Source of the DNA: Paralithodes platypus
Taxonomy: Eukaryota > Arthropoda > Malacostraca > Decapoda > Lithodidae
Length of the DNA: 64,000 nucleotides
Assembly (NCBI GenBank): GCA_032716605.1
Contig: CM064502.1
Span: forward strand, 41,634,310-41,698,309
Reading direction: 5' to 3'
The stretch's first letter is position 1; each line of letters begins with the position of its first letter. Under the pieces are notes generated by a model, which was not told the origin of the DNA, did not search any database, and was given only the letters and a program-made list of their open reading frames with translations. The translations under genes and the position numbers were made by a program. Shown here in pieces: positions 10,639 through 21,363 of the stretch.

Positions 10639-12625
10639 TATTATGTTCCTTCCAACAACCAACCATACTCCTAAAATCGATTAATGAAATTTACAAACAC
10701 ATGTGGCAGTCCGTGGACTTGAACCCAGGATGCTCACACCGAAAATCAACACCTTATACATCGCACCACGAAGACAGTTAAAGGTTGGTGGACACTGCCT
10801 ACGATTTATTATGCAACTTTGAATCCTGCATATCAATCTAAGCATGTACACACATCCCAACTGCAACTCACGTAGGCTATGCATATGTGAATGGAAAGAG
10901 CAATTAATGGGGCCTTAACCACTTAGGGAAGTCCTCTCGATAAATTACTCCTGAACCAATATCAATTATTATGTTCCTTCCAACAACCAACCATACTCCT
11001 AAAATCGATTAATGAAATTTACAAACACATGTGGCAGTCCGTGGACTCGAACCCAGGATGCTCACACCGAAAATCAACACCTTATACATCGCACAACGAA
11101 GACAGTTAAAGGTTGGTGGACACTGCCTACGATTTATTATGCAACTTCGAATCCTGACTATCAATCTAAGCATGTACACACATCCCAACTGCAACTCACG
11201 TAGGCTATGCATATGTGAATGGAAAGAGCAATTAATGGGGCCTTAACCACTTAGGGAAGTCCTCTCGATAAATTACTCCTGAACCAATATAAATTATTAT
11301 GTTCCTTCCAACAACCAACCATACTCCTAAAATCGATTAATGAAATTTACAAACACATGTGGCAGTCCGTGGACTCGAACCCAGGATGCTCACACCGAAA
11401 ATCAACACCTTATACATCGCACCACGAAGACAGTTAAAGGTTGGTGGACACTGCCTACGATTTATTATGCAACTTCGAATCCTGCATATCAATCTAAGCA
11501 TGTACACACATCCCAACTGCAACTCACGTAGGCTATGCATATGTGCATGGAAAGAGCAATTAATGGGGCCTTAACCACTTAGGGAAGTCCTCTCGATAAA
11601 TTACTCCTGAACCAATATCAATTATTGTGTTCCTTCCAACAACCAACCATACTCCTAAAATGGATTAATGAAATTTACAAACACATGTGGCAGTCCGTGG
11701 ACTCGAACCCAGGATGCTCACACCGAAAATCAACAACTTATACATCGCACCACGAAGACAGTTAAAGGTTGGTGGACACTGCCTACGATATATTATGCAA
11801 CTTCGAATCCTGCATATCAATCTAAGCATGTACACACATCCCAACTGCAACTCACGTAGGCTATGCATATGTGAATGGAAAGAGCAATTAATGGGGCCTT
11901 AACCACTTAGGGAAGTCCTCTCGATAAATTACTCCTGAACCAATATCAATTATTATGTTCCTTCCAACAACCAACCATACTCCTAAAATCGATTAATGAA
12001 ATTTACAAACACATGTGGCAGTCCGTGGACTCGAACCCAGGATGCTCACACCGAAAATCAACACCTTATACATCGCACCACGAAGACAGTTAAAGGTTGG
12101 TGGACACTGCCTACGATTTATTATGCAACTTCGAATCCTGCATATCAATCTAAGCATGTACACACATCCCAACTGCAACTCACGTAGGCTATGCATATGT
12201 GAATGGAAAGAGCAATTAATGGGGCCTTAACCACTTAGGGAAGTCCTCTCGATAAATTACTCCTGAACCAATATCAATTATTATGTTCCTTCCAACAACC
12301 AACCATACTCCTAAAATCGGTTAATGAAATTTACAAACACATGTGGCAGTCCGTGGACTCGAACCCAGGATGCTCACACCGAAAATCAACACCTTATACA
12401 TCGCACCACGAAGACAGTTAAAGGTTGGTGGACACTGCCTACGATTTATTATGCAACTTCGAATCCTGCATATCAATCTAAGCATGTACACACATCCCAA
12501 CTGCAACTCACGTAGGCTATGCATATGTGAATGGAAAGAGCAATTAATGGGGCCTTAACCACTTAGGGAAGTCCTCTCGATAAATTACTCCTGAACTAAT
12601 ATCAATTATTATGTTCCTTCCAACA
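10639..12625 (-). repeat. 328-bp tRNA-derived satellite (family 2), six units
   Basis: Exactly six units with a period of 328 bp (for example ATGTTCC at 10643 and 10971) plus about 20 bp of a seventh, so both edges carry the same ATTATGTTCCTTCCAAC sequence. Units are nearly identical. The tRNA-like sense is minus, opposite to the surrounding family 1. The B box on minus is GGTTCGAGTCC (for example 11043-11053), and the A box is weaker (TGGTGCGATGT). The block interrupts a family 1 monomer at TTAATAATAAAG with about 3 bp shared at the two edges. Short ORFs of 60-71 codons in every unit are by-products of the repeat. Confidence 0.93.
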
Positions 12626-13478
12626 AATAAAGAAATAGATTATCAGTAGGTTCAGGGATATTTCGTAGCGGGGCGATTCTAAATGATCTGTGCCCCATGA
12701 ATATGCTTTCCTCTCACTTAAACATTAGGCTACCATAGTTCGGTGGGAATATGAACATGATTAAATTAATATCCAGTATTCGAGAATGGATAATAAGTCG
12801 TAGGCATGTGCATAAACATGTTAACAGTCTTGGTGGTGGAATGGTTAAGGTGTCTAAAAATTTGTGTGTGATAACCCAGGTTCGAATCCTGGTGGATCAC
12901 ACATATATATATGTTTTCATTAATTTCATTGGTGTTGTGGTGAAATTAATAATAAAGAAATAGATTATCAGTAGGTTCAGGGATATTTCGTAGCGAGGCC
13001 ATTCTAAATTATCTGTGCCCCATGAATATGCTTTCCTCTCACTTAAACATTCGCTAGGCTACCAGAGTGCGGTGGGAATATAAACTTGATTATATTACTA
13101 TCCAGTATTCGAGAATGGATAATGATTCGTAAGCATGTGCATATAAACATTTTAACCGTCTTGGTGGTGTATCGGTTAAGTGTCTAAAAATCTGTATGTG
13201 ATAACCCTGGTTCGAATCCTGGTGGATCACATATATGCTTTCATTAATTTCATTGGAGGCGTTTGGTGTTGTGGTGAAATTAATAATAAAGAAATAGATT
13301 ATCAGTAGGTTCAGGGATATTTCGTAGGGAGGCCATTCTAAATGATCTGTGCCCCATGAATATGCTTTCCTTTCACTTAAACATTAGGCTACCATAGTGC
13401 GGTGGGAATATGAACATGGTTAGATTACTATCCAGTATTCGAGAATGGATAATAAGTCGTAGGCATGTGCATACACCT
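12626..13478 (+). repeat. 329-bp satellite (family 1), left block part 3
   Basis: About two and a half diverged monomers, sense plus, with B boxes near 12880 and 13209. The last monomer is cut at GCATACACCTT by the start of the LTR element, just before its tRNA-like unit. Confidence 0.9.
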
Positions 13479-13907
13479 TGTGACGTTAACCACTCCGTTA
13501 GAACCGCATGGTTTGTCCTACAGTGACTCGCTAGGATCGTCAGGGCAGTGGATGTGGCTACAGTTGATGTATTATTGTGTGCTATATTTCATATGAAAGC
13601 TCGTGTCATGGGCAGTCCAGAAAGGCTCTTTGTTTTCGCCCATGTCAAGGCTTTATGTATTTAATTGCAAAGTATATGTTTTATCACTAAGTAGTAATGA
13701 TAGGAATTGAGAGAGAGAGTAGAACAGAGTGAGAGGAGGCGCGTAGTGTTTTGCTATACTCGATGACGTCATAGCTGGCTGGCCTCGTGGGGATTCGTTG
13801 AGGGAGTTTTTTACCATGCTTTGTGACATCATGTTTGGCTGGCTTCTTTAGCATTGGTTAGAGGACTTGTTACCGCTATTTTCCCACGCGGCTCGAGCTA
13901 GTGCTAG

Positions 13908-13929
13908 TATATATACAGCTCCCTCAGAT
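13908..13929 (+). promoter_or_regulatory. LTR core promoter (TATA box and initiator-like TCAGAT)
   Basis: TATATATA at 13908-13915 is followed by TCAGATC with its A at 13926. In the 3' LTR the same pair is at 21799-21806 and 21832, a spacing of 33 bp, close to the usual TATA-to-start distance. The 5' copy has lost about 15 bp between them, which may weaken this promoter. Confidence 0.5.
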
Positions 13930-14126
13930 CTGGTTTCTAGAACGCATCCCTCTTATCCCTTTGATATCTGTCGCCCTCTCCGCACCTGAGAACCTTTTCC
14001 TCTGCCTATCTCTCTCATTTTCCATATCTTTCACCACCTTTTATTAATATTATACCCCCTCTGGTTAACTCTGCATAATCAGCTTCATGCTGGCCAGTTG
14101 TATTGTGCATTAAGGTATTATATAAC

Positions 14127-15927
14127 TGTGACGCCTGCCAGCGTTGGCAGAATCGCCTCCCGGTAGCCACTAGCACTCGCCAGGGTAGTGAAATGGGCTA
14201 CAGTCTGTCTACAATGTTGTACTTTCTTTCTTGTGAATCGTCATGTCACAGGCAGGGTAGAAGTGGTCTTTATTTTCGCCTGTGACAATGCATTGTATTT
14301 TATATCATGAGTTGAACATAAGATGCATTGTAGTGAAGGAGAGAGAGAGAGCGAGCGAGCAGGGTGGGGGAGGTGAGTGTTGCTTTTCCTCCTCCTCCCT
14401 CCTCCCTCCCGGAGGAGTTGTTCGCCCGCGTTGTCTTTTCTCTCGGTTTTGATTGGCTGGTGGTTCCTGGCGCCTTCTGCAGGCCTGCTGCCGGGTGACG
14501 TAGCGGCCTGTGATTGGCTGACCACCGTGCCTTTGTGTGGGATCCTGGAGGGGTCCAGAGGAGCTATTCTCCTCAGAGCTTTCCTGACTAGCATACCCTT
14601 CACATGTCCCTTGTCCCCCTGTCTCCCGACTTCTACCTATAGAGCACTTTCTCTCTCTCTCAACTTCTTACCTCTCATTCTTCTACTCTATTTAATATCA
14701 TAACTTCCCTTTGGTTCTGCACGATTTCATATATCGGCCATCGTATTATATGCTGAAGCTCTCAGATAACACATGTTTAGTTAGGCATTTTGGAAGGGTT
14801 ACCAATTTTGTCTGTAGAGGTTGACACACTCACGGTGTCTCCCGTCCTGTATCTTGGTGGTCTGCTGGGGGATTTAATGCTAGACTGGGATAAGGCTACT
14901 GGTGTTGTGATTTCCATGTGTACTAGGTTTTGTTGAACCTGTACAATCGCAACGGAGACGTGGGAAGCCTAGGTGGTCTTTCTGACTGTGTACCTTGTGA
15001 GTTTAGCACTGTGTTGCGAGTGAGGGCTTTTGCCTCTGCCACCCAACACTGTGCTAACTCGTTTGCTTTGATTTTGAGAGGGTCGCCAGGAGAGAACCAG
15101 ATACTAGCGATCTGGATCTCTCAAGAGAGCACCCCGTCAATTAACGTAATTTGGCCGCACAGCCTTAAGGACTTCGCTAGGCTACGAGCCGCTTGTTCAG
15201 CCATTGTTTCCTAGCCTACTACATCCCAGCTAGACTTTATTCGCCTAGCAGACACCAGATTTAGATTATAAACTCTTTCTGTTATGTATGCATTATTATT
15301 CACGGCATTTATTAGTCTAGGTTGTTGTTGAGTTGCACAACCCTAGTAGGCTGTTTCGTTGATGAGGAAGTACTTCTTTTGCTGTTTGAGTTCCTACTAT
15401 TGTGCAGTTATTATTCCCATGCCAGTTAACCCTATATGTCCTTACAATTGTCATATCCTGTTCCTGCTTTATACTACAGTTCAAAATCCGATACGATCAT
15501 CTTAACTAGCATCAGACTTTCTTCAGAAGATTCCTGCTCGATGCTTTGGGACTTTCGTTCACTTTCTTTAGTATAGGAGTGACAGTTCATTATTGTTTAG
15601 AGTAACTTTAAATATACTTTCTTCTAGTTTGCATTAAATCATTGGAGTGATTTAATTAAGATCTCTATTTTTCCTAGTATACCTTATTACCGTAATTGTA
15701 TGTTGTTGTGATCAGGCTGTATCAGAGATCATCAGCCTGTAGTAGTAGTGCACTTATACTGAGTTATAGGATACCCCGTTATCGCAGATTTAACTCTGGA
15801 GGGTATAGGTGTTTTTGTGAGCCGGCATTATAAGTTCAGGGGTTGGATCTAGTGTTACCGTTGTGGCTGTGTGCTTTCCTAGTCCAATGATTAAGAGCCC
15901 TTGTTTTATACGAGCCCGGTCGTAACA
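14127..15927 (+). mobile_element. Solo LTR (LTR-A), nested in the 5' LTR
   Basis: 1,801 bp starting TGTGACGCCTGCCAGC and ending CGGTCGTAACA, flanked by a 4-bp duplication TAAC (14123-14126 and 15928-15931). It contains a perfect 10-bp inverted repeat TGTCACAGGC/GCCTGTGACA (14244-14253, 14278-14287). No internal region is present, so it is a solo LTR left by LTR-LTR recombination. The same LTR occurs inverted at 24419-26213. Its U5-like part is alignable with LTR-B and LTR-C, with the shared block GGGTCGCCAGGAGAGA, so the families are related. Confidence 0.88.
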
Positions 15928-17080
15928 TAACCCATGTATGTTAGTTGTTAAGATAAGTTGATCACAAAGCATTGATTGGCATTCATATTGTTCGGTACTG
16001 CTTCCTGTAATTATTAGTGTTGTGCTGGATTAGCTAATGCTAGACTAGGAGTCTGATACTATAAGGTATTGTTTCCGATGGGTGATGGCTTTAGTTAAAA
16101 GCTGTACGACATACCTGAGAACTGGAGTTGATTGGGTAAATTCTAGTCTGTGTGCCATTGAGAGTAGAGCATGCACGAATGAGGGCTTTTTGCCTATACC
16201 ATTCTGCACTGTTCTAAGCTCGTTGTTTGTCTTTGAGGCACGCCAGGAGAACGCTTAATACTTCGGTATTAAGGTTTCTCAAGAGAGCTACCCTTCACTC
16301 TTACGCAATAATTGACGCACAGACTTGAGATTTGCACTAGGCTATGCGGCATGCCATGCGCACCAGTATCTCGTATCATTGACTCTAGCTAGACTATATC
16401 AGTGACAGTAGACCTTAAGTATATTAAACCAATTACTCTTTTTATGCATACCCGTTTATGATTACACACGCATTTCGCAGCCTAGTTTGATGTATTGAGA
16501 CACAAACGACTTAGGCTCTTTTTGTTGATAGGAATACTGCATTGTCGTGGCGATTATTATTATTGTTGTGGCGTTTAGGATATTCTTGGCTCCGACTGCA
16601 TTATATCTCCTGCCTTTTTGTGTGCATAGCCTGCACGAGCATTGTTCCGCTGCCTGCCTTTTTGGGTTCCATTTCCGATTCGAGCATCTTGATAGCATCT
16701 AACATTTAAAGAAGATTCCTTGTTGGTGTTGAAGGACTTTAGTGCACTTTCTTTCATGCAGGAGTGCCTGACATTTATTGATTAAAGTAACGTAAGCTGT
16801 AACTTCTCTTACCACCTTACTTTGCATACCATAACCAAGCACCTTCGGTTATAGGTAGTAATAGGCTGTTTTCACATAACATTAAGCCTAGAGTAGACGC
16901 ACATTTATTGAGAGTTTAATAACCTATTATTGCATATAGAACTCTGGAGAGTATTTGTGTTCTTTGTTCACTGGGAATATACATCAGAGGTTGGATCTAG
17001 CGCTTTCCGTTGTAGCATTTATGCCATTACTAGTCCAATGAATAAGAACCCTGATATATTTAAACCTCAGTCGTAACAAA

Positions 17081-17098
17081 TGGCGACCTTACCTAGGA
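17081..17098 (+). other. Primer-binding site of the Gmr1-like element
   Basis: Two bases after the LTR end comes TGGCGACCTTACC. TGG at this place pairs with the CCA end of a tRNA primer. I cannot name the tRNA. Confidence 0.6.
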
Positions 17099-17338
17099 TT
17101 TGGTGAACCTACATTTATTAGCAGGGAACATTTGTTGTTTTGGGGAATATTTTGCGGGGATCAGCAAGAATAATTTGTTTTGCAACATAGTATAGCCCTT
17201 GAGTATTTCCGAGAATTTTTGTGTGTATATTGAGGTATAAGAGTTTGGGGTGCTTCTTTTCTGAATATTGAGGTGGGATCTGAGGAGAATGGAGACACAG
17301 TACGTAATGTCGAAACTGAGGAACAGCAGTATGATGAT

Positions 17339-20300
17339 ATGGTTAATCAGGTGAACTGTGAGGAGGATGCTAGGATATTTTTGCAATGTCCTGTTACTGC
17401 CGAGCGGTTGGAGGGTATGGATCGGTACGGTCTTCAATGCCTGGCCACAGCTATCGGACATGCGGGTACTAGCAGCATGACCAGGGATAACTTGATAACG
17501 TGTGTACTGGTCAGGGTGACTGGGGAGCGAGATGGGTTGAGTGCTCAGAGCCCTTCGGCCATGCTTCCCCTACACTCGACTCCCAGCCATCCCAGTAGTT
17601 TGCCGACCCCGAGTACGCGTCCACAGTTGGGTGGTGACTGGCAGGGGGGGTTGCACCTGGGGGGACCACCGGTAATTTCAAACATTGTAGCACCTTCACC
17701 TCCTCAAGGGTTATCTCCAGAATTATTGTTTAGGCTCGAATTAGCTAAGATCGAAGAGAGAAAGGCTATCAGGGTATCTGAGGAGCAACATAGGGCATCT
17801 GAGCTTCAGCTTCAGCAGCAAATAGAATTAGCCAAGCTAGCAAAAATCCAAGCTGATTTAGAGTCGACTAGGTACTGTGCTGACAGGGACGTAGAGAGGT
17901 CGCGGGTAGAGGTAACGGGACATCGACTTGGGGCTGGTAACCGTGGTCATGATCAGTCTCTCTCGCACTTATTGAAACTGGTTCCGGTGTTTGATGAGAG
18001 TGGTGTAACAGAATTTTTCGCACGCTTTGAGAAGAAGTGCCAGGAACACCAGTGGCCAGAGAATAAATGGGCAGCACTTGTATCCTCTAGATTAATAGGC
18101 AAGGGTCTTAAAGCCTACGATGCGTTACCTTTGGAGTCATGTATTGTGTATGAGGATCTCAAGGAGGCTGTCCTGAGGGCTTACAAACTGCAACCAGAAA
18201 CGTACCGTTTGAAGTTCCGGGGTGTAACTAAGGGAAGAGATAGCACCTTTTTGGAACACGCCCGGGACTTGTCCGATGCTATGGGGAACTGGCTCCGATC
18301 TGAGAAGGTAACAACATTTGATGGACTTAAGCAGTTAATGATGTTGGAGCAGTTCTTTAAGAGCACGGGCGGTGATCTAACTTTGAACTTAAAGAAGAAA
18401 AACCCAAGAACTCTAGTCGAAGCAGCAGAAATGGCTGATCGACGGCTGTCGTTGATTCGGGGTTGCGGGTCCTCACAGAAGTACGATGCAAGTGCTAGGG
18501 ACCGTTACCCTCCCCCTCCCCGTAGCAATGACACATTTAAACAAAAGAGCAATGAAACTAAAACTGAATCCATACCTAACACCACGCCGTATAAGACAAG
18601 TCAGGGGCTTTTTACATCACAGTATAAGCCGAAACCGAAATTTATGTGTTTTAAGTGCCACCAGGAGGGTCATAAGGCAAATGAGTGCCATAGTCGACCT
18701 CCTCCGGCAGCCGTGTCTTTTGCTCACGGCATTGGAGTGTTCAAGAGGACATCGGAGTTTGTTAGAGGCAATTCTTCCGAGGTAAATACACTGCCAGTTC
18801 AGAAGGATCCGGAAGGCTTATTCCCTGTCTGTGATGCCTTTAGTGACCACAGGGGTCTCGGTTGTGTGGAGTGGGGGAGTAAAAGACATGAGGTGAGAAT
18901 TTTGCGTGACACTGGGGCATCGCAAACACTGTTGAGGAATTTCACTGGTAAACCTGTAAATACGGCGCGGGTGGTTGTGGATCAGGGAGTTGATGCAACA
19001 AGGTCATACCCGCTTGTAAGAATGAAGATGGAAGTTGATGGTGTGACTCGTGACCTGGATGTAGGAATTGTGGAGAAGTTGCCTGTTGGGGGCGTCGACC
19101 TCCTTCTCGGCAACGACTTTGCGGGGCCTACTTCTGAGGCTCCACCCTTAGTCGTTGCCGAGAAGCCGGCCGACGTGAGTAGGGAGGAGCAGGAGTGGGT
19201 TGAGAAGTGTCCGGTGCAACCTATGGCGTGTGTTGTCACCAGATCTCTTGCATGCAGGGAGTCACATTCTGGTCAACAGTCTTTAGACAAGCGGAGGAAA
19301 GGTACCGAGAAGGGGTTGGAAGTTGATGCGGTTGAGAGTTTAGTATCAGCGGACATTCTCGGGGACTCCTTATTAGGACCGATTTTCGAGTCTGGAGAAG
19401 ACCCATTAACTGTTAGTAAGATGGCTGAGGATGGGCTTAAAAAGACGAAGAGACAGCAACGATACACAGAGAGAGAGCAACGGGAGGCTAAATTCAATGT
19501 AGGAGGGGGGCATGAGTTGTTTCGCAAACACTTAGATAAGCTTGCTCCTTCGGACATTTGTAAATTGCAATTAGAAGACCCGGAGGTTCTTGAATGTGGT
19601 ACCGGTGCTGTCGAGTTGAAGGAGGACAGTGATGCACAGTCGGGAGATTTTTCCAAGTATCCCCTGACCATCATGGAGGTAGCAACAAGGTACCCTGACG
19701 CGTACCCTATGAGAAATGGGTCAGCGAAGACGGTGGTCCGAAACTTGCTGGAGTATTTTTCCCGGTATGGTTACCCGCAGGGAATTCAGTTAGACCAAGG
19801 ATCCAACTTCACTTCTAGCCTCTTTGTTCGAGCAATGCCGCAGCATGGGGTTGTTACGGTTGTGTCATCTGCGTATCATCCGGAGAGCCAGGGTGTGTTA
19901 GAGCGATGGCACTCAGCCTTGGAATCTGTGCTTCGTTATTGTTGCTTTGAGGGTGGGAAAGGTTGGGAGCTTGGCCTGCCATATGTTTTGTTTGCTGCAC
20001 GGGAGGTACCTGGGGAAAGTTTGGGATTCAGCCCTAATGAGCTCGTCTTTGGACACCGTGTCAGAGGGCCTCTCCATATGTTTAAAGAAATATGGGAGGG
20101 TGCAGATAAACCTTATTCTATGCTCAAGTATATCCCCGACAGTCGAGAACGGATGTTGCGCAGTCTGGAGTTGGCTGGCAGTAATTTGACTAGCTCTCAG
20201 GTTGAGAAGTTATCGGACCTGGATTGCTTGGTGGCCGCTCCAGACAGACGTAAGCGCAATCAGTTATGTCACGTTAATCTCATGAAGAAGTATGTGAGGC

Positions 20301-20887
20301 ACCCCCGTGAGCCTCTCACTGTGCCTGTGATGACATTTAGCAGTCAAGATGGAGAAGGAGAAAGGGACAGTCAAGCTCAGGTGGAGGATAACTGGAAGGA
20401 TAAGAAAGTCAAATGGGCGCCTGAGTGTGAGAAGGCGTTTAGAGTAGTAAAACACCTGTTGTGCAATCACCTGATCCTCAGGGCCCCTGACTTTAGCCTA
20501 CCGTTCCAACTAGCAACGGATGCTAGTGGTGTAGGGGCTGGTGCCGTCCTTGTGAAAAAGGACGATGATGGGCTGGAGCATCCTGTTAGTTTCTGCTCGG
20601 AGAAGTTCAATTCGGCCCAGGGGAGCTGCTCTGTTGTCGAGGAGGAGCTGCTGGCGGTTGTGCTTGCGCTGGGACATTTCGGGGTCTATGTTCCAGCCTA
20701 TGGTCCGGTCGTTGTAGTTTACACAGATCATCACCCTCTCAAGTTCTTGGACCAGTTTCACAATCGGAATATGAGGCTGACCAGGTGGTCACTAAGGTTA
20801 TTGGTACATAACCTGGACATACGTCATATTGCCGGTTGTGAGAACGTGGTTGCAGATTGTCTTTCAAGGGTATATGATCCTGGGTAG
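17339..20887 (+). CDS. Gmr1-like gag-protease-integrase-RNase H polyprotein lacking RT
   Basis: The frame is open from 17234; the first ATG is at 17339. Domains in order, residues counted from a GTG at 17273: a coiled-coil-like Glu/Gln stretch (~160-210); a SCAN-like capsid region (~235-400, with ENKWAALVSSRLIGKGLKAY); a zinc knuckle CFKCHQEGHKANEC (~463); an aspartic protease RILRDTGASQTLL; and an integrase core with Asp in QLDQGSNFTS and Glu in QGVLERWH, 35 residues between them. The first catalytic Asp is replaced (IMEVATRYP). Then come a CHVNLMKKYV end block and RNase H with FQLATDASGVGAG, VVEEELLAVVLAL, VYTDHHPL and ADCLSRV. No RT core or YxDD box exists. The HHCC finger and part of the integrase C-terminal domain are also missing. 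All three gaps keep the frame. It is probably a non-autonomous copy. Confidence 0.85.
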   Translation: MVNQVNCEEDARIFLQCPVTAERLEGMDRYGLQCLATAIGHAGTSSMTRDNLITCVLVRVTGERDGLSAQSPSAMLPLHSTPSHPSSLPTPSTRPQLGGDWQGGLHLGGPPVISNIVAPSPPQGLSPELLFRLELAKIEERKAIRVSEEQHRASELQLQQQIELAKLAKIQADLESTRYCADRDVERSRVEVTGHRLGAGNRGHDQSLSHLLKLVPVFDESGVTEFFARFEKKCQEHQWPENKWAALVSSRLIGKGLKAYDALPLESCIVYEDLKEAVLRAYKLQPETYRLKFRGVTKGRDSTFLEHARDLSDAMGNWLRSEKVTTFDGLKQLMMLEQFFKSTGGDLTLNLKKKNPRTLVEAAEMADRRLSLIRGCGSSQKYDASARDRYPPPPRSNDTFKQKSNETKTESIPNTTPYKTSQGLFTSQYKPKPKFMCFKCHQEGHKANECHSRPPPAAVSFAHGIGVFKRTSEFVRGNSSEVNTLPVQKDPEGLFPVCDAFSDHRGLGCVEWGSKRHEVRILRDTGASQTLLRNFTGKPVNTARVVVDQGVDATRSYPLVRMKMEVDGVTRDLDVGIVEKLPVGGVDLLLGNDFAGPTSEAPPLVVAEKPADVSREEQEWVEKCPVQPMACVVTRSLACRESHSGQQSLDKRRKGTEKGLEVDAVESLVSADILGDSLLGPIFESGEDPLTVSKMAEDGLKKTKRQQRYTEREQREAKFNVGGGHELFRKHLDKLAPSDICKLQLEDPEVLECGTGAVELKEDSDAQSGDFSKYPLTIMEVATRYPDAYPMRNGSAKTVVRNLLEYFSRYGYPQGIQLDQGSNFTSSLFVRAMPQHGVVTVVSSAYHPESQGVLERWHSALESVLRYCCFEGGKGWELGLPYVLFAAREVPGESLGFSPNELVFGHRVRGPLHMFKEIWEGADKPYSMLKYIPDSRERMLRSLELAGSNLTSSQVEKLSDLDCLVAAPDRRKRNQLCHVNLMKKYVRHPREPLTVPVMTFSSQDGEGERDSQAQVEDNWKDKKVKWAPECEKAFRVVKHLLCNHLILRAPDFSLPFQLATDASGVGAGAVLVKKDDDGLEHPVSFCSEKFNSAQGSCSVVEEELLAVVLALGHFGVYVPAYGPVVVVYTDHHPLKFLDQFHNRNMRLTRWSLRLLVHNLDIRHIAGCENVVADCLSRVYDPG

Positions 20888-21350
20888 ATTGACACACGGG
20901 TAGCCTCCTGCTTTAGTTTGAATAGTATTTTGCGCTTGGTGCTTGTTGTCTCGCGGTTGTACCCCAGCGTATTGGGTCGTAAAGCAGGAATTGAGCATTT
21001 GGTATAGAAGAAAAAACTAGGCTTGCCCCTATAGTGCAGCCGAAATAAACAAATTAAAAACATAAAAATCAAATAAAAAACTTTCTTTGATAGTTGAATA
21101 TTTTCATTATGTTATAACAGCAATTCTGAGTTGCACTCCTCTCAGAATGCTGGGCTAGAGAAGCTCGCTCTTGAGGAGCAGAACTACATATGATTTAACC
21201 TATTGTGTTAGGGAGGGTTATAATTTTGTAAAATGTTTTGTTGAGAACTGTGCCAGATATTTTACTGCCGCTGGGTGATGGGAAGTAGAGATATAGCATG
21301 GGTTCTAACAATCAGATTTTTGTGAGCCTTGGGCCTCTGAGAAAAATCTT
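20888..21350 (+). other. 3' untranslated part of the Gmr1-like element
   Basis: 463 bp between the polyprotein stop and the polypurine tract. I see no coding frame or other domain here. Confidence 0.6.
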
Positions 21351-21363
21351 GGGGGGGGGGGGG
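21351..21363 (+). other. Polypurine tract (13 G)
   Basis: A G-run directly before the 3' LTR, where plus-strand priming occurs in LTR elements. The preceding bases GAGAAAAATCTT are also purine-rich. Confidence 0.7.

Larger units (their letters stand above)
13479..17078 (+). mobile_element. 5' LTR of the Gmr1-like element, split by a solo LTR
   Basis: It starts TGTGACGTTAACCAC (or TGACG) and ends CAGTCGTAACA at 17078. Subtracting the nested LTR (14127-15927) and one 4-bp target copy leaves about 1,795 bp, the same size as the two solo LTRs here. A TATA box TATATATA lies at 13908-13915. A hairpin at 13604-13647 has a 7-bp stem CATGGGC/GCCCATG. Relative to the 3' LTR the segment after the TATA box lacks about 15 bp. 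Confidence 0.85.

Noticed and set aside
10681..12558. Repeated 63-, 67- and 71-codon ORFs in family 2 units
   Set aside because: Three overlapping frames on two strands in every identical unit, none with a recognisable domain.
14377..15214. ORFs of 94-120 codons inside LTR-A (both strands, also in the inverted copy)
   Set aside because: They lie in LTR sequence with low-complexity GA/CT tracts, differ between the two copies, and show no known domain.
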